A stretch of DNA of 64,000 nucleotides from Paenibacillus sp. USDA918EY (GTDB taxonomy: Bacteria; Bacillota; Bacilli; Paenibacillales; Paenibacillaceae): contig NZ_WTWY01000001.1 of NCBI RefSeq assembly GCF_009870825.1, positions 248,001 through 312,000 of the forward strand. Reading direction: 5' to 3'. A model generated the notes under the pieces. The model made no database searches and had not been told where the DNA came from. It saw only the letters and a program-made list of their open reading frames with translations. The position numbers were made by a program, and so were the translations under genes. Below are positions 56,613 to 64,000 of this stretch, piece after piece. The stretch's first letter is position 1. Each line of letters opens with the position of its first letter.

Positions 56613-58064
56613 CTATGTATGTTCCGGTTTCATCGTTTTTGGCAGCTTGACCGTAAAGGCCGTTCCTTGTCCGGGTTCGCTTTCGATCTGAATGGCGCCG
56701 CCGTGGTTATGTATAATGTTCTGCGTGATCATAAAGCCAAGTCCCGTTCCCGTTTCCTTTGTCGTAAAAAAAGGCTGTCCAAGCTTCTGAACCTGCTCCG
56801 GCGTCATGCCGCTGCCTTCGTCCTGCACGCGGATGAGCACTTCTTGCTCCGTGGAATCGACGGACACGCGAATGGTTCCGCTGGCGTCCATGGCGTCCAT
56901 GCCGTTTTTGAGCAAGTTGATGAACACCTGTTTGAGCTGATTGGTTTCCCCGACGATCCACTGCGAAACATCGGAACTTTCAAACGTAATTTCGATATTT
57001 TTTAATGCCGCTTGAACATTCATGAGCGTGATGACCTGATCCAAAACAGGCAGGACGTTGATTGCTTTGCTGACATGCTTTTCCTGAGGTTTGGATAAAA
57101 CGAGCAGTTCATTCACGATCAGTTCGATCCGCTTCAGCTCCGACTCGATGATCTCAAAATAGGTTTCGGAGCTGCGTTTGGAGGATCTCATCAGCTTCAT
57201 GAAGCCGTTGATCGACGTCAGCGGATTCCGGATTTCATGCGCGATTCCCGCGGCCAGCTGACCGGCCATCGTCAATTTTTCGGACTGCATCATATGCTCT
57301 TCCCGTTGTTTTTGATCCGTAATATCCTTAAATACGCCGACGGCGGCATGTTCTCCTTCGTAGGTGATAATAAGGGTAAAACCTTCGACATATTTTTGAC
57401 GTCCATCCATGCAGTTGATCATATAAATAATGGGATTCAGCGCTTTCCTTACATCATATACTCTCCGGCGTTCTTCGAGCGCCATGTGATAAGACGCATC
57501 AACGATCGTATTGGTCGATAAGCCGACAGCTTCGCTTCGATCTTTGGCATGGACCAGTTGAAGCGCGGCGGGATTGGCGTATTGGATGACCCCTTTTTTG
57601 GTAATCAAAACGGCAAGCGGCATTTTCTCCAGCAGTTCGTGGTAAGAGTTTTGTATATCAATCAGTGCGAGTTCCGTGGAATGTAGTTTTGTTTCGATTT
57701 CCAGCAGCGAGGTGCGGTTTTCGAACTGGACCAGGTAGTGGGGCAAAGGTTCGTTACGGATGAGCGATACATGGACGATGACCGCAAGCTCCCGGCCGGA
57801 GAGGTGATTGAGCCTGCTTTCGAATTTGCCTGAAGTCATTCGTTCGTTTGGAAGCGATTCGCCGAACCGTTGAATATCTGACAAAAGATCCTTGTATATA
57901 TGGTCCAGGGGAGCGGTGGAATCGATTTCGTGCTGTGGATGTCCCAAAAGGACGCATAATGCGGGATTAATCATGATGAAAGTTCCATGGAGCGATATGA
58001 GAGCCATTCCAAGCGCAGCGTGCTGAAAGATGGGATCATAATTCCGGACATGATCACGTAGCAC
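56613..58064 (-). CDS. PAS-domain sensor histidine kinase, sporulation-kinase type
   Basis: 483 residues from GTG 58064, 7 nt after GAGAGGAG; the frame is open to 58229 but without a ribosome site. Two PAS domains are seen: YDPIFQHAALGMALISLHGTFIMINPALCVLLG and YHELLEKMPLAVLITKKGVIQYANPAALQL. They are followed by SEKLTMAGQLAAGIAHEIRNPLTSINGFMKLM (H box) and the ATPase with QVFINLLKNGMDAM, VQDEGSGMTPEQ and FFTTKETGTGLGF. There are no membrane helices. This layout matches the soluble Spo0F kinases of endospore formers. No regulator gene is adjacent. Confidence 0.9.
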   Translation of the reverse strand: MLRDHVRNYDPIFQHAALGMALISLHGTFIMINPALCVLLGHPQHEIDSTAPLDHIYKDLLSDIQRFGESLPNERMTSGKFESRLNHLSGRELAVIVHVSLIRNEPLPHYLVQFENRTSLLEIETKLHSTELALIDIQNSYHELLEKMPLAVLITKKGVIQYANPAALQLVHAKDRSEAVGLSTNTIVDASYHMALEERRRVYDVRKALNPIIYMINCMDGRQKYVEGFTLIITYEGEHAAVGVFKDITDQKQREEHMMQSEKLTMAGQLAAGIAHEIRNPLTSINGFMKLMRSSKRSSETYFEIIESELKRIELIVNELLVLSKPQEKHVSKAINVLPVLDQVITLMNVQAALKNIEITFESSDVSQWIVGETNQLKQVFINLLKNGMDAMDASGTIRVSVDSTEQEVLIRVQDEGSGMTPEQVQKLGQPFFTTKETGTGLGFMITQNIIHNHGGAIQIESEPGQGTAFTVKLPKTMKPEHT

Positions 58065-58332
58065 TACAAAACTCCTCTCTTTTTTTCCAATTTTTTGTCG
58101 GATTGTATCCATATTATAAGCATGACCGGGACGGTCTTCAATGGAAGATTCAAAACTTGTTCGGAATTGAAAAAAATGCTGAAAATAACGGGTTAAATTA
58201 GTTCCTTTATCGCAGCGAATCATACGCAAAAAGCAGGGTGGAGATCCATTTTAACCTGTATATCAAAGGGTTTTCTCGCTAATTGTCGAATTCATCAAGA
58301 CATCTATCTTTCTTGAAACGGAGTGGAAAAGG

Positions 58333-58791
58333 ATGGCTTTTGAAAGCGTGGAGTCGAGGCTTGCTTCGCTTGGCATTGTTCTGCCAGAGGCCGGCCAGCC
58401 GGCGGCCAAATACGTCAATTTTGTCCTGCTGAACGGGCTTTTGTTCGTTTCGGGAAAAGGCCCGTCCGGGAATCCGAAAGGAAAGCTGGGGAGCGATTTT
58501 TCCACCGAGGAAGGTTACCGGTTCGCCCGGAGCACGGGGCTGGAAATTCTGGCCGTCGTCCAAACGGCGCTTGGAACGCTGGATAAGGTGAAGCGGGTAG
58601 TGAAAATACAAGGTTTCGTCAACGCGGAGGCTCATTTCGCGGAGCATCATCTCGTGCTGAACGGCTGTTCGGACCTGATGATCGACGTGTTTGGCGATAT
58701 AGGGAAACATGCGCGCTCCGTCTTCGGAGCGGTGTCGGTAAGGGATCAATTGCCGATCATTATCGACTCGATCTTTGAAGTCGAGGAGTAG
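58333..58791 (+). CDS. RidA/YjgF-family protein
   Basis: 152 residues from ATG 58333 after GGAGTGGAAAAGG. VESRLASLGIVLPEAGQPAAKYVNFVLLNGLLFVSGKGP and IGKHARSVFGAVSVRDQLPIIIDSIFEVEE belong to the longer RidA subgroup. The arginine that binds carboxylates in active deaminases (usually in R-x-x-V/x-V) is present as HARSVFG. RidA hydrolyses reactive imines such as 2-aminoacrylate, but longer homologues are less well characterised. It is the first gene of a same-strand run to 61673. Confidence 0.87.
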   Translation: MAFESVESRLASLGIVLPEAGQPAAKYVNFVLLNGLLFVSGKGPSGNPKGKLGSDFSTEEGYRFARSTGLEILAVVQTALGTLDKVKRVVKIQGFVNAEAHFAEHHLVLNGCSDLMIDVFGDIGKHARSVFGAVSVRDQLPIIIDSIFEVEE

Positions 58792-58875
58792 GGACGAAAA
58801 AGGGTTATCGAATCAAACGGCAGCCGGAAGACCGAAAGTCTTGTTTTAAAATGATCGAAAAAAAGGGGGGTCAAC

Positions 58876-59826
58876 TTGGTAGACGAGACGGTAGAGCTTC
58901 GTGCGCGAGTCGAACGGATTCCGCTGCTTGCGGGCAGCGGCGAGCCGAGACTCATTGCCAAAGGTTTTTCCGAAGATCGAAAATATGTCGTGACGAAAGG
59001 AAATGAGCGTTTCCTGCTGCGGGTTTTCGATCTTCGTCAATATCCGCGCAAGGAAATGGAATACAAGGCGCTGGAGCGAATGCGGCAGGAGAACGTTCTT
59101 TGTTCAAGGGCTTTGGAGCTGGGGCGCTGGGAAGAAGCAAATTTGGGATACATCGTATTTACGTATATTGACGGGGATGAAGGGGCGGACGTCGTTTGCT
59201 CCTATCCGGAGGAAACCCAATATGAAATCGGCTTGGAGGCCGGAGCGGAACTGCTCAAAATCCACCGATATGAGGCGCCGGATTCGGTTGGATCGTGGCA
59301 TGAGCGGGAAAGGAAAAAACACGAACGGAATAAGGAGCAATATCGGGGCTGCGGAATACGGTTTTCGGGAGACGCCCGATTGCTGGCTTTTATCGAAGAA
59401 CATCTGGACGCGATGACGGACCGGCCGAACCGGTTTCAGCACGACGATTTTCATTTGGCAAACCTGGTCGTCAAGGATGGGCATTTATCGGGCGTCATTG
59501 ATTTTAACCGCTGCGATTGGGGAGATCCGATCCATGATTTTTTGAAAATCGGTTTTTTCTCCGCGGACATCAGCACTGCGTTTGCCGTCGGCCAAATCCA
59601 TGGGTACCATCAGGGCCGGGAGCCGGACGCCGAATTTTGGCGGCTTTATTCCCTGTATTTGGCGATGAACCTGGTGGGTTCGGTTGCCTGGACGCTGAAG
59701 GTCCACCCGGATGGATTAAATGATATGTTGGCCAGAATCGGCCGCGTCTTGGAGGAACATCGCAATTTTGAAACGTTGATTCCCGCTTGGTACACAAACC
59801 ACACAAGAAAGAAGGCATCCACGTGA
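58876..59826 (+). CDS. APH-family phosphotransferase
   Basis: 316 residues from TTG 58876, with GGGGGG upstream. KYVVTKGNERFLLRVFDLRQYPRKEMEYKAL is the nucleotide-binding start; GRWEEANLGYIVFTYIDGDE the hinge; RFQHDDFHLANLVVKDGHLSGVIDFNRCDWGDPIHDFLK contains the catalytic H-D-D-x-H-x-x-N loop and metal-binding D. The subgroup is often annotated as an aminoglycoside phosphotransferase, but the substrate is unknown. The stop overlaps the following GNAT start (GTGA). Unlike the homologues at 10045 and 49722, it is intact. Confidence 0.88.
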   Translation: MVDETVELRARVERIPLLAGSGEPRLIAKGFSEDRKYVVTKGNERFLLRVFDLRQYPRKEMEYKALERMRQENVLCSRALELGRWEEANLGYIVFTYIDGDEGADVVCSYPEETQYEIGLEAGAELLKIHRYEAPDSVGSWHERERKKHERNKEQYRGCGIRFSGDARLLAFIEEHLDAMTDRPNRFQHDDFHLANLVVKDGHLSGVIDFNRCDWGDPIHDFLKIGFFSADISTAFAVGQIHGYHQGREPDAEFWRLYSLYLAMNLVGSVAWTLKVHPDGLNDMLARIGRVLEEHRNFETLIPAWYTNHTRKKAST

Positions 59827-60314
59827 TTACGGTTCATGAAGCGGCGTATGCCGACAAATCGACGCTCCGGAACTTGCTGGAGCTGTACAAATACGATTTC
59901 AGCGAATTCGACCCGGAGGACGATCTGAACGAAAACGGCTTATATGAGTATAAGTATCTGGACCATTACTGGACCGAAGAAGGGAGGTTTCCGTATTTGT
60001 TCCGGGTTGGCGGCAAGCTGGCGGGATTTGCGCTGGTGCGGCGGACCGGCATGCAGGAGGGCGTTCCCGTGTACGAAATGGCCGAATTTTTTGTTTTGAA
60101 AAAATACCGCCGTTCATGCGCGGGGCAAAAGGGGGCGTTCGACGTGTTCGACCGCTTGCCCGGGAAATGGAAGGTTGCCGAAATGGAGACAAACGTGCCT
60201 GCGCAGCGATTCTGGCGGAAAGTTATCGAAAGGTATACCGGCGGACGGTACGATGAAATCAGGGAAGACGGCTGGGACGGTCCGACCCAAGTGTTCGATT
60301 CGGGCAGGTCATAA
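59823..60314 (+). CDS. GNAT family acetyltransferase
   Basis: 163 residues from GTG 59823, overlapping the previous stop. TVHEAAYADKSTLRNLLELYKYDFSEFD, DPEDDLNENGLYEYKYLDHYW and YEMAEFFVLKKYRRSCAGQKGAFDVFDRLPGKWKVAEMETNVPAQRFWRKVIERYTGG are typical of the 'predicted acetyltransferase' group with a degenerate CoA loop (R-R-S-C-A-G-Q). The size is normal. Probably co-transcribed with the phosphotransferase and the downstream phosphatase. Confidence 0.85.
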   Translation: MITVHEAAYADKSTLRNLLELYKYDFSEFDPEDDLNENGLYEYKYLDHYWTEEGRFPYLFRVGGKLAGFALVRRTGMQEGVPVYEMAEFFVLKKYRRSCAGQKGAFDVFDRLPGKWKVAEMETNVPAQRFWRKVIERYTGGRYDEIREDGWDGPTQVFDSGRS

Positions 60315-60336
60315 TATTTTCCGGGGGGTGAGATCC

Positions 60337-60909
60337 ATTCAAACGATTATTTATATGGTCAGGCATGCGGAGTCGCAATACGTGCCGGGCGAGGAAAAAA
60401 CAAGAGGGATTTCCGAAAAAGGCAGGTCGGATGCGTTAAAAGTAAAAGAGCTGCTGCAGCGGGAAGAAATCGATGCGTTTTTTTCGAGCCCCTACGTGCG
60501 CGCGATCCAAACGCTGGAGCCTGCCGCCCGGGCGGCAGGAAAAGAAATCGCCGTCATCGATGGGCTAAGGGAACGCGCGCTTGCGTCGGATGAGATCCAC
60601 ATTCCCGGCGAGCGATTCGTCGATTTCAAAAAGCGGCTGTACGACGATTTCCGGCATGCCTACCCCGGAGGGGAATCCAACGAAGAAGCGCAGCGCAGAG
60701 GGGCGGAAGCTTTTATCCAGCTTCTTCGGCGGTATCCGGGCAAGAAACTCGCAATCGGTACGCATGGGGATATCATGACGCTGGTTTTGAACTTTTTTGA
60801 TTCCAAATACGGCTTTGACTTTTGGAGATCGACATCGATGCCGGATGTGTATAAACTGGTGTTTGAAGATCTTAAACTGACGGAAGTGACAAGATGCTGG
60901 GCGGATTGA
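60337..60909 (+). CDS. histidine phosphatase (phosphoglycerate mutase-like), possible ATT start
   Basis: 190 residues if ATT 60337 is the start. A GGGGGG ribosome site (60323-60328) is 8 nt upstream, and the predicted N terminus, MQTIIYMVRHAESQYVPG, is family-like. GTG 60328 is in frame but touches the ribosome site. The catalytic R-H-A-E is in MVRHAESQ; FFSSPYVRAIQTLEPAARAAG and AIGTHGDIMTLVLNFF supply the other Arg and the second His. The enzyme is a cytosolic phosphatase of unknown substrate. Confidence 0.85.
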   Translation: MQTIIYMVRHAESQYVPGEEKTRGISEKGRSDALKVKELLQREEIDAFFSSPYVRAIQTLEPAARAAGKEIAVIDGLRERALASDEIHIPGERFVDFKKRLYDDFRHAYPGGESNEEAQRRGAEAFIQLLRRYPGKKLAIGTHGDIMTLVLNFFDSKYGFDFWRSTSMPDVYKLVFEDLKLTEVTRCWAD

Positions 60910-60940
60910 CCGCGCGCGTCCGGCATAAGGAGGACTTCTA

Positions 60941-61096
60941 ATGAGCATCTTGATCGTTTTGCTGCTGATCTGCAATCTGGCGGTTTTGCTGAATATCAAT
61001 CATAAGCTCCCTAAGCGGGATTACGCCCGGGAAGCGCTGGATCGGGATCGGCAGCGGAAGGCGGAAAAGGAGGATCAACATCGATACCCGGAATAG
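60941..61096 (+). CDS. small single-helix membrane protein
   Basis: 51 residues, ATG 60941 with TAAGGAGG 7 nt upstream. MSILIVLLLICNLAVLLNI is a membrane helix, followed by a strongly charged tail (LPKRDYAREALDRDRQRK). The last 17 bp overlap the proposed start of the DUF4269 gene, so it may serve translational coupling. I do not recognise a family. Confidence 0.6.
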   Translation: MSILIVLLLICNLAVLLNINHKLPKRDYAREALDRDRQRKAEKEDQHRYPE

Positions 61097-61673
61097 TCAA
61101 TCTTTTACGGACGTTTCATACCTGAAAACAGGGAATGCCAAGCAGCGGGAAGCCTTCGAGGCGCTCGGCCGGCTCGGCATTTTCGAAAAGCTGGCCGCCT
61201 ACGGCCCGGTACTCGCCGGAACGTTTCCGATCGATATCGATGTCGAAGGCAGCGATTTGGATATTATCTGCGAGATGCGGGAACCGGAACCGCTGGAGCG
61301 GACGTTGATCACGGCATACGGCACGCTGGAACGGTTTACGTTAGAACGGGAGCGGCTGCATGGGAGCATCGTCGTCGTGTGCAATTTTAGGTTCGAATCT
61401 TGGCCCGTCGAGATATTTGCCCAAAACCGCCCGGTAACGCAGCAAAACGCCTACAAGCACATGGTCGTTGAACAGCGGATTCTGAAGCGGCTTGGTCCGG
61501 AATTCCGGGAACACGTCAGGTCATTAAAACGGAGCGGCGTCAAAACGGAGCCGGCGTTTGCCGGGCTGCTTGGTCTTACGGGGGATCCGTATGCGGCGCT
61601 GCTTGACATGCATGATTGGAGCGAAGCAAAGTTAGAGCGGTTTCTTGTACATAAAGGATTTGAGAACGCATAG
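61080..61673 (+). CDS. DUF4269 family protein (nucleotidyltransferase-like), apparent ATC start
   Basis: 197 residues if ATC 61080 is the start, 6 nt after AAGGAGG (61067-61073). The reading IDTRNSQSFTDVSYLKTGNAKQREAFEALG matches how DUF4269 proteins begin. The core has VLAGTFPIDIDVEGSDLDIICEM, the nucleotidyltransferase-like G-[ST]-x-x-D-x-D-I block, then WPVEIFAQNRPVTQQNAYKHM. The first ordinary start in frame is near 61254 and would remove this core. Function is unknown. A strong terminator follows. Confidence 0.8.
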   Translation: MDTRNSQSFTDVSYLKTGNAKQREAFEALGRLGIFEKLAAYGPVLAGTFPIDIDVEGSDLDIICEMREPEPLERTLITAYGTLERFTLERERLHGSIVVVCNFRFESWPVEIFAQNRPVTQQNAYKHMVVEQRILKRLGPEFREHVRSLKRSGVKTEPAFAGLLGLTGDPYAALLDMHDWSEAKLERFLVHKGFENA

Positions 61674-61675
61674 GG

Positions 61676-61719
61676 GAAGCTGTGCCGGGAAACTTTCAGC
61701 CCGGTCGGCTTCTTTTTTT
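61676..61719 (+). terminator. intrinsic terminator of the DUF4269 gene
   Basis: GAAGCTGTGCCGGG pairs with CCCGGTCGGCTTC and is followed by seven T. Confidence 0.75.
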
Positions 61720-61728
61720 GTTTTCGTT

Positions 61729-61860
61729 CAGCATTTTGCAAAATTCGATTCCGGCCGCTCCCGGGTACAATATATAGACGAACTAAATAGAGACAAAATA
61801 AACCGTTTCCCTCTATATATTGCTGTTTGATTGTCGCTCCTTTGATTTTTTTCAAATCCT
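61729..61860 (+). repeat. palindromic intergenic repeat, copy C (most complete)
   Basis: It reads CAGCATTTTGCAAAATTCGA, GGCCGCTCCCGGGTA, CAATATATAGACGAA, AATAAACCGTTTCC, TCTATATATTGCTG, GATTGTCGCTCCTTTG and ends with TTCAAATCCT. CAATATATAG and CTATATATTG form an internal inverted repeat, and the ends share ATTTTGCAAAA-like sequence. It matches copies A and B. It lies between the DUF4269 terminator and the AraC-type gene, where nothing else is seen. Confidence 0.8.
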
Positions 61861-61969
61861 CCATTGTATACGTTTTCAAATCGCCTGCGGCATCTTATAA
61901 TCGTTAAGTACAATGGCCCCGCTTGCGGCCGGAACGACATGATAAACAGAGACAAAGGTGGGATGATGT

Positions 61970-64000
61970 GTGAATGCTTCAAGTGAACGCGCGACGTTGG
62001 TGCTTCGGTTTTTCGTGCCGTATGTGCTCATATTGCTCGGGGCTTTGCTATCCGGGTGGTTTGCCTATCATAAAACGTCGTCGCTCTTGGAATCGGAAAC
62101 GATGAAAAGCAATACGGCGGCGCTCGGACAAATCCGCGAAGCGCTGGACGGGCGTTTTGCCGAAGTGGAGACGATCGCGCAGCAGATGGCGAGCGAATCC
62201 AAAATCCAATCCTTTCAATTCGTCAAAGCCCCGTTCGAGCAAACGAATCCGTTTCGATTATGGGACCTCGAAAAAAGTTTGTTCGACTACCGGATGACCA
62301 ACCATTTTATCGTCGATTATTTTATCGCTTATAAAAACAGCGGCATGTTCATTTCGCCCCGCAAAGTGTATAACGGCAGTCAGTTTTACGGCCTGCAGCT
62401 TCGGTACGAGGGCAAGTCCTATGAGCAGTGGTACAAAGAGCTGTTCAGCCGCTATTATTATAAAACCTATCAGCCCGGCATGCCGGTTCTATATGAAGGA
62501 AAACCGTATTCGGTCGTCAGTTACATGCAGTCCTTCGGGGCCAAAGACGGCGGAGGCGTCATTTCGGTGTTGATCGACAACAAGCAAATCCAAGAGATGC
62601 TGCGCCATATCGATTCCGAGCAGGGAGGTTTTGCTTATGTCGCGGACCAAAACGGAAACCTGATCAGTTACGTGGGCATGGATCCGACAACCGCAAATAT
62701 GAAAGCGCTTCCTGTCAAGGAGGGTTTTTCGCAATTTCGCTGGAACGGGAAAAAGATGCTGATTACCCAAACCACTTCCCGGTATAACGGCTGGACCTAT
62801 GTATCCGCGCAGCCGGAGGAGGTCGTGCTGGCAAAGGCCAATTATATCAAAGAGCTGACGTTGACCGTGTTCATGCTGGCGATGGGCGCAGGGCTCGTAT
62901 TTGCCGCATTGCTGGCATACCGGAGCAGCAGGCCCGTGTTTAAAATGCTCCAGCTGCTGCCGCTGAAACCCGCGGGCAGCAAAAAACGCCCGCTTGGCAA
63001 CCTGATGGACGACATCCGCAGCTCCGTTTCCGCGCTGGTGGAAAGCCATGGCGAACTGAGCAGCAGGCTGGAGGCGCAGGTGCCGATGCTGCGCAACGTG
63101 TTTTTCGACCGGCTGCTGCAAGGCGGCTTTACGTCGATGGATGAGGTTGAAGCGGCTATGGAGCATGCCCGGGTGGAGCTGAAGGGGCATTATTTTGCGG
63201 CGGCGGCCATTCAAATTCGGGGATACCATGCCCCGTACAACGAGGAGATGCTAACGGAGCTGGACATCGTGAAGCTGAACGTCCGCGATAGGATCGGAAC
63301 GATCGGAGCGGAGCGGCAGGCGCTCGCACAGGTTCATGATTTGGGCGAAAACAAGCTGGCTTTGCTTTTTCACGGGGAAGGGACTTCGCCGGAGGCTTTT
63401 ATGAATGGCCTTCAGCGGCAGATCTCGCAATTAGGCGATCATTGGAAGCAGGCCAGCCATTCGGGGCTTTGGATCGCCGTCGGTACCTGCCAAACGAGAT
63501 TGACGGAGGTGTACCGTTCCTACGGCGAAGCGGAGTTTCTGCTCGTGCATGCGGCCTGGAGCGAACGCCAGCCGGTGTTGTTTTACGACGAAGCCGAGGT
63601 GCCGCCGCCGGTCTATTTTTATCCGTCCGACGTGGAACAGCGGCTGATCCAGCTCGTCAGGTCGGGCAACAAGCCGGAAACGGCCCGGCTGATCGCGCAA
63701 ATCCGGGAGGAAAACGACGGCGGGCGTCCGCTTCCGGTCGTCGCCCAAAAGCTGCTGGCCCAGGAGCTGTGCGGAACGCTGATGAAATGCTGCGAGCTTT
63801 CCCCGGCAAACGAGGATATGATGTCCGAAGAGATGAAGGTGGTGCTGGAGGTGTCCGATTCCGAATTGCCGCCGGACGAAGCGGTGCACAAGCTTTTTCA
63901 AGCCTTAATGCAGCTGTGCCGCAAGCATGAGGAGCGGAAACGAAGCCATAACGATTCGCTGGCCGGCAAGCTGATGTCGTATATCGACAACCATTTTTCG
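61970..64000 (+). CDS. membrane-bound AraC-family regulator, 3' end cut by window
   Basis: 677 codons are visible from GTG 61970 (AAGGTGGG 7 nt upstream) to the window edge. A first helix (LVLRFFVPYVLILLGALLSGWFAY) and a second near residue 300 (LTVFMLAMGAGLVFAALLAY) flank an extracellular dCache-like sensor (FAEVETIAQQMASES, FIVDYFIAYKNSG, GGVISVLIDNKQIQEML). The cytosolic part, with RNVFFDRLLQGGF and YRSYGEAEFLLVHAAW, is the linker found in Paenibacillus AraC regulators with membrane sensors. The C-terminal HTH should follow outside the window. It probably regulates a sugar operon downstream. Confidence 0.85.
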   Translation, partial: MNASSERATLVLRFFVPYVLILLGALLSGWFAYHKTSSLLESETMKSNTAALGQIREALDGRFAEVETIAQQMASESKIQSFQFVKAPFEQTNPFRLWDLEKSLFDYRMTNHFIVDYFIAYKNSGMFISPRKVYNGSQFYGLQLRYEGKSYEQWYKELFSRYYYKTYQPGMPVLYEGKPYSVVSYMQSFGAKDGGGVISVLIDNKQIQEMLRHIDSEQGGFAYVADQNGNLISYVGMDPTTANMKALPVKEGFSQFRWNGKKMLITQTTSRYNGWTYVSAQPEEVVLAKANYIKELTLTVFMLAMGAGLVFAALLAYRSSRPVFKMLQLLPLKPAGSKKRPLGNLMDDIRSSVSALVESHGELSSRLEAQVPMLRNVFFDRLLQGGFTSMDEVEAAMEHARVELKGHYFAAAAIQIRGYHAPYNEEMLTELDIVKLNVRDRIGTIGAERQALAQVHDLGENKLALLFHGEGTSPEAFMNGLQRQISQLGDHWKQASHSGLWIAVGTCQTRLTEVYRSYGEAEFLLVHAAWSERQPVLFYDEAEVPPPVYFYPSDVEQRLIQLVRSGNKPETARLIAQIREENDGGRPLPVVAQKLLAQELCGTLMKCCELSPANEDMMSEEMKVVLEVSDSELPPDEAVHKLFQALMQLCRKHEERKRSHNDSLAGKLMSYIDNHFS

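Noticed and set aside
1-64000. CRISPR arrays, tRNA, rRNA, riboswitches, complete insertion sequences or prophage genes
   Set aside because: No regularly spaced repeats, tRNA-like cloverleaf with CCA-end context, transposase motifs or phage structural genes were seen on reading both strands; a covariance-model scan could still find a small RNA that I missed.

Overview
The window reads as chromosomal DNA from a Paenibacillus-like low-to-mid GC Firmicute. Indicators are strong GGAGG-type ribosome sites, frequent GTG/TTG starts, a YesM/YesN two-component pair beside LplB/YtcP-type permeases and a lipoprotein binding protein, MocR regulators, a Spo0A-phosphorelay-type sensor kinase and many small GNAT, phosphotransferase and VOC genes. 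I see no rRNA, tRNA, CRISPR array, complete insertion sequence or prophage. No database search was possible, so names rest on motifs and family memory.

Layout. 1-2.6 kb: the end of a NUDIX gene, a methyltransferase, GrpB, VOC and zinc-phospholipase-like genes, then two gene relics. 2.8-4.5 kb: a secreted GH5 hydrolase with a ricin-type lectin domain and a perfect consensus cre site. 4.9-11 kb: GNATs, an EamA transporter divergent from a MocR regulator, an AT-rich unknown gene and a frameshifted phosphotransferase. 11-17.6 kb: a decayed, partly AT-rich segment with two glycosyltransferases, a sugar-1-phosphate nucleotidyltransferase, a UDP-sugar dehydrogenase, a DUF4062 gene, and M23, MarR and 'VKLNRI' relics. 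17.7-20.3 kb: an MmyB-type regulator divergent from an SDR, plus a GNAT.

20.5-33.8 kb is the functional centre: an AraC regulator, GH36 alpha-galactosidase, YesM/YesN sensor and regulator, two permeases, a binding protein and a GH2 beta-mannosidase. Together they suggest uptake and breakdown of galactosylated manno-oligosaccharides; the GH5 enzyme could supply these from outside, but this is inference. 34-41 kb holds an aldo/keto reductase, a TetR-MFS pair with shared operators, and small enzymes. 41.2-46.5 kb is a five-gene molybdenum hydroxylase operon (Mo, FAD and FeS subunits, XdhC-like and MocA-like maturation), the same set as Bacillus subtilis pucA-E. 46.5-61.7 kb mixes a FUSC exporter, GNATs, phosphotransferases, a TetR-DHA2 efflux pair, NUDIX, a signal-peptidase-like lipoprotein, a sporulation-type kinase, RidA and DUF4269. 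The window ends inside a membrane-bound AraC-type regulator.

Most worth following: (i) a ~115-130 bp intergenic palindromic repeat in three copies; (ii) three genes that seem to start with ATA, ATT or ATC behind strong ribosome sites; (iii) three relics of one unknown protein family sharing an identical 19-bp core; (iv) a signal-peptidase-fold lipoprotein lacking the Ser/Lys dyad.
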